The notes under the pieces were generated by a model. The model saw only the letters and a program-made list of their open reading frames with translations, was not told the origin of the DNA and made no database searches. This document shows positions 1-4,553 of a stretch of DNA of 5,564 bases, piece after piece. The stretch is taken from positions 1-5,564 of the forward strand of contig CALCKS010000296.1 in NCBI GenBank assembly GCA_937965895.1. Direction: 5' to 3'. The first letter of the stretch is position 1. Each line of letters starts with the position of its first letter. Origin of the DNA: an uncultured Campylobacter sp. GTDB lineage: Bacteria > Campylobacterota > Campylobacteria > Campylobacterales > Campylobacteraceae. Both the position numbers and the translations under genes were made by a program.

Positions 1-3
1 AGA

Positions 4-531
4 TTATTTTTCGCTAGGCGGATACATCTTCCAGCTACTATCTACTTTCCAGTCTATCGGGTGGCAAGACATGCAAGTATTTAGCTTTTGCGGATGATGC
101 ACTGCGTGACATGATTGGCACTGAAGCATTTCATTGTCTCTATTATGGACACCATTATGCGGGTTAGACAAACCATAGTGCGCAGTCTTTTTCCTGATAT
201 CGTCTATCTTATGACAGCTGGTGCACTGCTCGTTTGTAAATCCTCTTTGTTTTGTTGGCATCTCAAAATCGCCCATCGCATACATCCTGACCTCGTTTAG
301 TTGCTCACCTATGGTTGGGACGTGGCAGTCATGGCATGTTACATTTGCGTCGTTATGCTTTTTAGCTAGCATATTTCCCTTTGTAAAAGAGTCATACTCA
401 GGCTGCATGTTGTGACACATGATACAAAATTCAGCTTTGTGGCTAGCTGCTTGTACCTGATGAAACGCTATAAAACCTATGACGGCAGCTATTATTAGCC
501 CTATTATCGTATATTTTCTTCTCTTGCTCAT
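4..531 (-). CDS. membrane-anchored pentahaem c-type cytochrome, NapC/NirT/NrfH-like quinol dehydrogenase
   Basis: The 175-residue product begins with a short basic segment and one uncleaved-looking hydrophobic helix (about residues 7-28), as in NapC/NirT/NrfH cytochromes anchored in the inner membrane and facing the periplasm. Five CxxCH haem-c motifs are visible: C36-H40, C66-H70, C103-H107, C138-H142 and C153-H157. The first has the NrfH-type form CxxCHxM (M42 a possible haem ligand), and the second sits in the family hallmark CHDCHVP. R82 and D88 lie where NrfH/CymA have their quinol-site Lys and Asp. The family oxidises menaquinol and hands electrons to periplasmic reductases; the partner here is presumably the flavoprotein just upstream. 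The start at 531 is chosen over an in-frame ATG at 594 because AGGAG (539-543) lies 7 nt upstream, the ATG overlaps the flavoprotein TGA (ATGA), and the extra 21 residues would displace the anchor. It is the last gene seen in the operon; its TAA is at 4-6 and nothing downstream is in the window. Five haems in an NrfH-sized protein is unusual. Confidence 0.9.
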   Translation of the reverse strand: MSKRRKYTIIGLIIAAVIGFIAFHQVQAASHKAEFCIMCHNMQPEYDSFTKGNMLAKKHNDANVTCHDCHVPTIGEQLNEVRMYAMGDFEMPTKQRGFTNEQCTSCHKIDDIRKKTAHYGLSNPHNGVHNRDNEMLQCQSCHAVHHPQKLNTCMSCHPIDWKVDSSWKMYPPSEK

Positions 532-2285
532 GCTTTTACTCCTTTTGCGTTCGCCGCCGCTTGATAGCCTGCTAAGCGTCCGTAGCATAGACATGTTCCG
601 TGGCTAGTTCCGGCTAAAACTACCGGATAATCGCCCAAAAAGCGTCCGCCCATGACGTTACCGCAGGCATAAAGTCCAGAAATTTCGTTATAGTTAGTAT
701 CTAGCACATTTGCAGTGCTTGGCTCAACGGTAAAGCCACCCATTACGACCAGGCTCGCACCTACTCCCATTTTGCCGGCATAAAACGGCGCGTGACGTAC
801 TGGAAACATCCTCTTTGCGGTCTTACCAAAGTCATCATCGTAACCTTTGTCGCATAGCTCGTTGTAGCGTTTTATAGTTGCTAAAAACTGCGTTTGTGCC
901 TTTTGATTATTAGGGTATAGCATACCGGCAAGTTCTTCTATGCTGTTTGCTTTAAATACATCAGGCATCTCTTCAATATCTTTTACCGATATATACGATG
1001 TTTTGCCTATCGCCCACTGGCAGTCAGGTGGAAGCTTTGGATTATCTTCTACACAGTGGTTTACACTGCCGTGTGATACGCCCATGAGGCCGACTTGCTC
1101 TGGAAATTTAGAGTCAAATACCTGCCAGCCAAAGCCTCCTGGTTGGCGAGAGAGCGGCTGAGTGACTTGCTGACCGCTTAGATCTTCATTTGTAAAGCGC
1201 TCTCCCTTTGCATTTGTTAGTAAAAACGCATCAACGCCAAGCGGTCCGCCAAGCGTGTGAGCGACTGGTGCGTGCGGTCCGTCTTCTAGCTTTGCACCTA
1301 TCCATGAGCCAAGTTTGTGTCCGTCTCCCGTGTTTGTCGGATTGTTTTTGTAGTCTCTGTTTGGGAACGGACAGAAGAAATTTGCCACCCACGGCACAAA
1401 TGTCTTTACCATCTCAGGATCATTCATATAATCGCCCGTAGCAAGTATCACCGACTTAGCATTTATCTTGATATATGAGCCATCAGACATATTTTGCGCG
1501 ATCGCTCCTTGCATTTTGCCGGTTGTTTTGTCGCGAAGTAGCTTTTTCGCACGAGTTTTGAAGATATATTTTGCGCCTTGCTTTATAGACTTTTCATAAA
1601 CTAGCTCCATCATCGGCTCTTGACTAGGTAAAAAGGACATAACAGTTGGATAGCTTGGGCTGTTTTCCTTACTTGGGTCGTATCCGGCCGGGAGTGGATA
1701 GTGCATAAGCATCAAATTTATCTTACTTCTATCAAGCTGCGTATCGGTCTCTTTCATAAAATGCACCGCAGGAGCAAGCTCTATCATCCAGTCAAAGTCC
1801 TCGCCGCTGTGATCCGCCCAGTAGTTCCACACTCGCTGATCGGCGCGGTAGCCCATCTGTTTTAAGTGTTCATTTATGGCCGCATTCTTGTCATATTTGA
1901 TACCAAGCTCTCTTTGAAATTTATTGCCTAGAGTGCCGTACTGACCGCTTCTAACCTGAAAGCGACCGGCTTTTTCTAGGACGATAACCCTTGCGCCTTT
2001 TTCGCTAGCAGCGCGCGCAGCGTGAAGCCCTGAAACGCCAGCACCGATGATAAGCACATCGGTTTCAAGCGTCTCTTTTATATCTTTGTCTGAAATTTCA
2101 GGCTCGACACCTAGCCATTTTGGCACATCAGGTGCTTTTGTGGTCTCCTTTTCTGGGTGGATGAGGTGATTGTTCGGGTTATCACAGCCTGTTAGCAGCG
2201 CTGATCCTGCTGCAACTGAGCCAAGTGTGAGTGCGCCACTACGTTTTAAAAACGAGCGGCGTGATAGTTCATTTTTTTCTACCAT
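528..2285 (-). CDS. Tat-exported FAD-dependent reductase (fumarate reductase/flavocytochrome c superfamily), putative lipoprotein, substrate unknown
   Basis: The 585-residue protein opens with a textbook twin-arginine signal, SRRSFLK at residues 8-14, then a hydrophobic stretch ending in LTGC (31-34), a lipobox with C34 as possible lipidated residue and Asp at +2. The FAD fold follows: the Rossmann motif GAGVSG (81-86) after DVLII, with E104 closing the ADP-binding unit; ILATGDY (280-286); and GLYACGNVMGG (537-547) with YGRLAG (568-573) for the C-terminal FAD contact. The cap region carries GERFTNE (361-367), alignable to the GxRFxNE of periplasmic fumarate reductases. There is no CxxCH and no N-terminal haem or FMN-binding domain, so electrons must come from elsewhere, most simply the cytochrome gene that overlaps it by ATGA. 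The Arg/His/Arg catalytic set of fumarate reductases is not found, so an acceptor other than fumarate is likely (alkene, enoate or another reducible organic). The start is supported by AAGGAG (2292-2297) 6 nt before ATG. It lies 22 nt after the porin gene. Family is secure; substrate is not. Confidence 0.92.
   Translation of the reverse strand: MVEKNELSRRSFLKRSGALTLGSVAAGSALLTGCDNPNNHLIHPEKETTKAPDVPKWLGVEPEISDKDIKETLETDVLIIGAGVSGLHAARAASEKGARVIVLEKAGRFQVRSGQYGTLGNKFQRELGIKYDKNAAINEHLKQMGYRADQRVWNYWADHSGEDFDWMIELAPAVHFMKETDTQLDRSKINLMLMHYPLPAGYDPSKENSPSYPTVMSFLPSQEPMMELVYEKSIKQGAKYIFKTRAKKLLRDKTTGKMQGAIAQNMSDGSYIKINAKSVILATGDYMNDPEMVKTFVPWVANFFCPFPNRDYKNNPTNTGDGHKLGSWIGAKLEDGPHAPVAHTLGGPLGVDAFLLTNAKGERFTNEDLSGQQVTQPLSRQPGGFGWQVFDSKFPEQVGLMGVSHGSVNHCVEDNPKLPPDCQWAIGKTSYISVKDIEEMPDVFKANSIEELAGMLYPNNQKAQTQFLATIKRYNELCDKGYDDDFGKTAKRMFPVRHAPFYAGKMGVGASLVVMGGFTVEPSTANVLDTNYNEISGLYACGNVMGGRFLGDYPVVLAGTSHGTCLCYGRLAGYQAAANAKGVKA
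539..546 (-). promoter_or_regulatory. Shine-Dalgarno site that sets the cytochrome start
   Basis: On the minus strand AAAAGGAG (546 down to 539) lies inside the last codons of the flavoprotein gene, 7 nt before the ATG at 531. This supports 531 rather than 594 as the cytochrome start, and with the ATGA stop/start overlap suggests translational coupling. Confidence 0.8.
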
Positions 2286-2291
2286 TTTATA

Positions 2292-2297
2292 CTCCTT
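2292..2297 (-). promoter_or_regulatory. Shine-Dalgarno site of the flavoprotein gene
   Basis: AAGGAG on the minus strand, 6 nt before the ATG at 2285 and within the 22-nt gap after the porin stop (TAA at 2308-2310). No hairpin or T-run terminator fits in this gap, so the porin and flavoprotein are probably co-transcribed. Confidence 0.8.
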
Positions 2298-2307
2298 GTT
2301 TCAAGTT

Positions 2308-3732
2308 TTATTTTAATATGTCAAAGTCATAAGACGCTCTTAGCCAAAGCTCTTCATCCGTCGTTTTGCCGTCAGAGTCACCGTTTGTATATTTTAGCTT
2401 TCTATCCATAGTTTCGTAGATAGCAGATAGCTTTAAGCCTTTTACTGCAGGAACTTTATAGCTAACTTGCACGTCCCAGCCCTCTACATCTATCCTAGTT
2501 CCTGGCGCTTGACCGTGCAAGCCGCCTGACCTGACGTTGCTACCGTTGCGCTGTTTGCCGTACCAGTAGTCGGCATCTAATCTAAAACCATCGACGCCTA
2601 CGTTGCTAAAGTCGTAGCCTGCGCTAAATTTATGTAAATTCATACCAGCAAAATTCATAAATAAAAACGGACCGTAGATCGGAGTAGCCGTAAATGAGCC
2701 AACGTCGTTTCCTATGCCTTGAAGCGACATCTGGTTTTTGCTAACGGTCGAGTATGCGTATCTAAAATCAGCGCCGTAAGCGTTATAAAGTCCTATCATG
2801 CCTGCATAGTAGTTGCCGTTAAAGTCGAAATTCTCTTTTAAAGTGCCGTTTGTTCTTGAGCCTTTATACATAAAGTCTATACCGACTACCGCGTTTTCAA
2901 AAAGCGTAGGCGTTTTGTAGCCGGCAGCTGCGAAATAGAAATTTATATCGCCTTTTGAGTTGGCCGCGTCATCGTATTCAAGACCAGATACGTTTGCATA
3001 ACAGGCCGTGAGCGAGACGCCAGGAAGGCCGCTATATGTTACAAACGAGTTAAAGATGTTGTCAAATTTATAAGCATAAGGTCCAAAGCCGCCGATGATA
3101 ACTCTGTCTTTAAATCTTGGCGCACCATGATCGCCGCCCGTTACGGCGCTTGATCTACCTGCAAATTTCCAAAAGTCTGCTAGGCCGATAACGGTATCTA
3201 TGCTATCAAGCTTTATCCTAGCGCTCACGCCCTCAAACGCCTCTTTGTAGCCCACATCCGTGTTTGTAGCCACAAGCGGCGGCACGAGGCCGGTGTATTT
3301 TGAGTTGTAGTACTGGCGACCTAGTTTAAAGTCGATATAGTCATTTTCATATCCTAAGTAGGCCTCTGAAAGTGCTACACCTTCGCTATTCCAGTCATAG
3401 GCAAAATACTCTTTTGCAGCCTTTGACGGACCGAAATTTACTAAGCCCTGAGCCGTAATACCAAGCCTAAAGCCATAGTAAGAGCCGGTTAAAAACCTAA
3501 GCTCAGCACCTAAACCACCGATGTGCTCACGAATTTTATTTGTTCTGCTGGCTGGCGGGAAGTACTCGGTCGAGTCCATATCGTAGTATGAAAATACTGT
3601 CGCACCCATAGTGCTTGTTTGTAAAGCCTCCGCCAAGCTCTCACTCGCACTTGTACAGGTCGCCATAGCCATAAGCGCAGCCAAACTAAGAGCAAATTTA
3701 CTCTTGCCAATCGTCAAAAAACATGTTTTCAC
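2308..3732 (-). CDS. OprD-like outer-membrane porin
   Basis: The 474-residue product has a Sec signal peptide (basic start, hydrophobic core about residues 13-24, probable cleavage near residue 29-30). The mature part is rich in aromatic and glycine residues in alternating short strands, as in a beta-barrel. Stretches such as GGLGAELRFLTGSYYGFRLG near residues 72-91 and the two closing strands (about 425-441 and 460-474) resemble epsilonproteobacterial OprD-family porins; the length fits that family (usually about 420-470). OprD porins are substrate-selective channels for small, often anionic or amphipathic molecules, so a likely role is admitting the substrate of the reductase encoded 22 nt downstream (inference from context). 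The start is ambiguous between tandem GTG codons at 3735 and 3732; 3732 is preferred because GGAGG (3738-3742) then has a 5-nt spacer and the protein begins MKTC. The C-terminus ends DFDILK rather than the common terminal Phe. Substrate cannot be inferred. Confidence 0.8.
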   Translation of the reverse strand: MKTCFLTIGKSKFALSLAALMAMATCTSASESLAEALQTSTMGATVFSYYDMDSTEYFPPASRTNKIREHIGGLGAELRFLTGSYYGFRLGITAQGLVNFGPSKAAKEYFAYDWNSEGVALSEAYLGYENDYIDFKLGRQYYNSKYTGLVPPLVATNTDVGYKEAFEGVSARIKLDSIDTVIGLADFWKFAGRSSAVTGGDHGAPRFKDRVIIGGFGPYAYKFDNIFNSFVTYSGLPGVSLTACYANVSGLEYDDAANSKGDINFYFAAAGYKTPTLFENAVVGIDFMYKGSRTNGTLKENFDFNGNYYAGMIGLYNAYGADFRYAYSTVSKNQMSLQGIGNDVGSFTATPIYGPFLFMNFAGMNLHKFSAGYDFSNVGVDGFRLDADYWYGKQRNGSNVRSGGLHGQAPGTRIDVEGWDVQVSYKVPAVKGLKLSAIYETMDRKLKYTNGDSDGKTTDEELWLRASYDFDILK

Positions 3733-3737
3733 CACAA

Positions 3738-3745
3738 CCTCCTTT
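3738..3745 (-). promoter_or_regulatory. strong Shine-Dalgarno site at the tandem GTG starts of the porin
   Basis: The minus strand reads AAAGGAGG (3745 down to 3738), then TT and GTGGTG. The spacer is 2 nt to the first GTG (3735) and 5 nt to the second (3732), favouring the second. No in-frame ATG is available near the site. Confidence 0.75.
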
Positions 3746-3771
3746 AAATTTTTACACCATCATCTTTGGAT

Positions 3772-3789
3772 TTATGAGCGAAATCATAA
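3772..3789. repeat. 18-bp inverted repeat over the operon promoter
   Basis: TTATGA (3772-3777) and TCATAA (3784-3789) are perfect inverted arms separated by 6 bp. They cover the candidate -10 and start point of the leftward operon, so a repressor could bind here. The arms are short and AT-rich, so chance is a real possibility. Confidence 0.3.
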
Positions 3790-3791
3790 CA
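3783..3791 (-). promoter_or_regulatory. candidate extended -10 promoter of the porin-flavoprotein-cytochrome operon
   Basis: The minus strand carries TGTTATGAT (3791 down to 3783), an extended -10 of the TGnTAnnAT type used by Campylobacter sigma-70. It predicts a start near 3775-3776 and a 5' leader of about 40 nt. At the usual 17-bp distance the -35 position (3806-3811) reads CCGTTT, a poor -35, so the promoter would probably need an activator. The call rests on motif and spacing alone. Confidence 0.45.
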
Positions 3792-3809
3792 TGTAGGCCT
3801 ATCAAAAAC

Positions 3810-3831
3810 GGTAAGATTTTGGTAACATTAA
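3810..3831. promoter_or_regulatory. tandem 11-bp direct repeat, candidate response-regulator box
   Basis: GGTAAGATTTT (3810-3820) is followed directly by GGTAACATTAA (3821-3831); 8 of 11 positions match. An 11-bp period, one helical turn, is what OmpR/PhoB-family regulators recognise with two DNA-binding domains side by side. Relative to the candidate start of the leftward operon (about 3776) it spans about -34 to -55, overlapping the weak -35 as in activator-dependent promoters. The regulator encoded next door is the obvious candidate to bind; that link is inference. Confidence 0.45.
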
Positions 3832-3850
3832 CTAAAAAATATTTTTTAGT
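3831..3850. repeat. perfect 20-bp AT-rich palindrome in the divergent intergenic region
   Basis: ACTAAAAAAT (3831-3840) is followed without a gap by its exact reverse complement ATTTTTTAGT (3841-3850). It lies about 31-50 bp upstream of the predicted start of the response regulator mRNA and abuts the tandem 11-bp repeat. It may be an operator, a bent A-tract upstream element, or both; no transcript is predicted to cross it, so a terminator role is unlikely. Confidence 0.55.
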
Positions 3851-3865
3851 TTTAAATTTTAAATT

Positions 3866-3874
3866 TGATATAAT
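3866..3874 (+). promoter_or_regulatory. consensus extended -10 promoter of the two-component operon
   Basis: TGATATAAT (3866-3874) is a perfect TGnTATAAT extended -10, preceded by phased T/A tracts (a tandem TTTTAAA at 3850-3863), the usual form of Campylobacter sigma-70 promoters without a -35. It predicts transcription starting at about 3880-3882, essentially at the ATG at 3882, so the message would be leaderless. Confidence 0.65.
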
Positions 3875-3881
3875 CGCTACT

Positions 3882-4553
3882 ATGATAGAAATTTTGCTTA
3901 TAGAAGACGATCTTGAACTAGCCGAGCTTTTGAAATTTGCACTGGCAAAAAGCGAGATTGGCGTAACCATAGTCACAAATCCGGTTGAAGGACTTAAAAT
4001 TCTAGACGCAAAAAATACTTTTGACGCATTGGTGCTTGATCTTGGTTTGCCAGATATGGACGGCCTTGACGTGTGCAAGCACGTAAGACACAGCTATCCA
4101 TCGTTACCTATCATCATATCGTCGGCCCGCAGCGAAACGCTAGATAAGATAAAGGGCTTTGAGCTTGGGGCGGATGACTATATGGCAAAGCCGTATGAGC
4201 CTATAGAGCTTGCTTTTAGGCTAAGGGCAATACTTCGCCGAGGGATACAAGCAGGCGATGACTCCAAAACCTTTTGCGTCGATAAACAAAGGCGTATCGT
4301 CATAAAAAACAAAGAGGAGATAGCGCTAACGAAAGCGGAATTTGACATCTTTATCTACCTTTATGAAAAAGAGGGGTTGGTCGTGCCAAGGGAAGATATT
4401 TTGATAAATTTGGGTCAGGCGAAATTTCAAAGCGGACTAAAAAGCATCGATGTTGCCATAGGGCGCTTGCGTCAAAAAATAGGAGACGATCCTAAAAATC
4501 CGCGATTCATTCACTCCGTGCGCGGTATAGGGTATAAATTTATCAATGCGTAA
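3882..4553 (+). CDS. OmpR/PhoB-family response regulator transcription factor
   Basis: The 223-residue protein has a receiver domain (about 1-120) with the full set of active-site residues: acidic E8/D9/D10, phospho-acceptor D53 in VLDLGLPDMDG, S81 followed by Ala, Y100 in the switch position and K103-P104. The C-terminal winged-helix domain (about 128-221) has the recognition-helix region SIDVAIGRLRQKIG and ends in the hallmark RGIGYKF (214-220). It is presumably phosphorylated by the kinase encoded immediately downstream and binds DNA as a dimer on tandem repeats. The reading frame extends back to 3723, but that extension crosses promoter sequence and has no receiver homology; the receiver fold begins exactly at the ATG at 3882. 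No Shine-Dalgarno precedes it and the consensus -10 ends 7 nt before it, pointing to a leaderless mRNA. The divergent porin-reductase-cytochrome operon is the likely target. It resembles ArsR-type regulators of the Campylobacterota. Confidence 0.95.
   Translation: MIEILLIEDDLELAELLKFALAKSEIGVTIVTNPVEGLKILDAKNTFDALVLDLGLPDMDGLDVCKHVRHSYPSLPIIISSARSETLDKIKGFELGADDYMAKPYEPIELAFRLRAILRRGIQAGDDSKTFCVDKQRRIVIKNKEEIALTKAEFDIFIYLYEKEGLVVPREDILINLGQAKFQSGLKSIDVAIGRLRQKIGDDPKNPRFIHSVRGIGYKFINA

Larger units (their letters stand above)
3733..3881. other. divergent regulatory intergenic region
   Basis: This is the only sizeable non-coding stretch in the window (about 150 bp). It holds the ribosome site and candidate promoter of the leftward operon, the tandem 11-bp repeat, the 20-bp palindrome and the promoter of the rightward two-component genes. 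No small RNA gene or further ORF is supported in it. Confidence 0.8.

Noticed and set aside
532..594. A 21-residue N-terminal extension of the cytochrome starting at ATG 594
   Set aside because: It lies inside the flavoprotein coding sequence and has a polar, basic sequence. The AGGAG at 539-543 and the ATGA overlap clearly point to the start at 531.
940..1441. Plus-strand open frames opposite the flavoprotein (940-1161 and 1208-1441)
   Set aside because: They are antisense to a conserved FAD-enzyme reading frame, with no plausible start signals or protein features.
528..2285. Calling the flavoprotein a fumarate or urocanate reductase by name
   Set aside because: The Arg/His/Arg catalytic residues of fumarate reductases are not found at the alignable positions and the UrdA-type FMN-binding domain is absent, so only the superfamily is supported.
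2286..2307. Possible terminator between porin and flavoprotein genes
   Set aside because: The 22-nt gap contains only the ribosome site and AT-rich sequence, with no stem-loop; co-transcription is more likely.
3510..3710. A 66-codon minus-strand frame overlapping the porin 5' end
   Set aside because: It is a frame-shifted shadow of the porin (Val/Trp/Arg-rich), with no ribosome site and no family resemblance.
3794..3801. 8-bp palindrome TAGGCCTA
   Set aside because: It is too short to stand out from chance and has no partner repeat in the region.
3723..3881. A 53-codon N-terminal extension of the response regulator from ATG 3723
   Set aside because: It runs through the promoter region and antisense to the porin start, and has no receiver-like sequence. 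The receiver domain begins exactly at the ATG at 3882.
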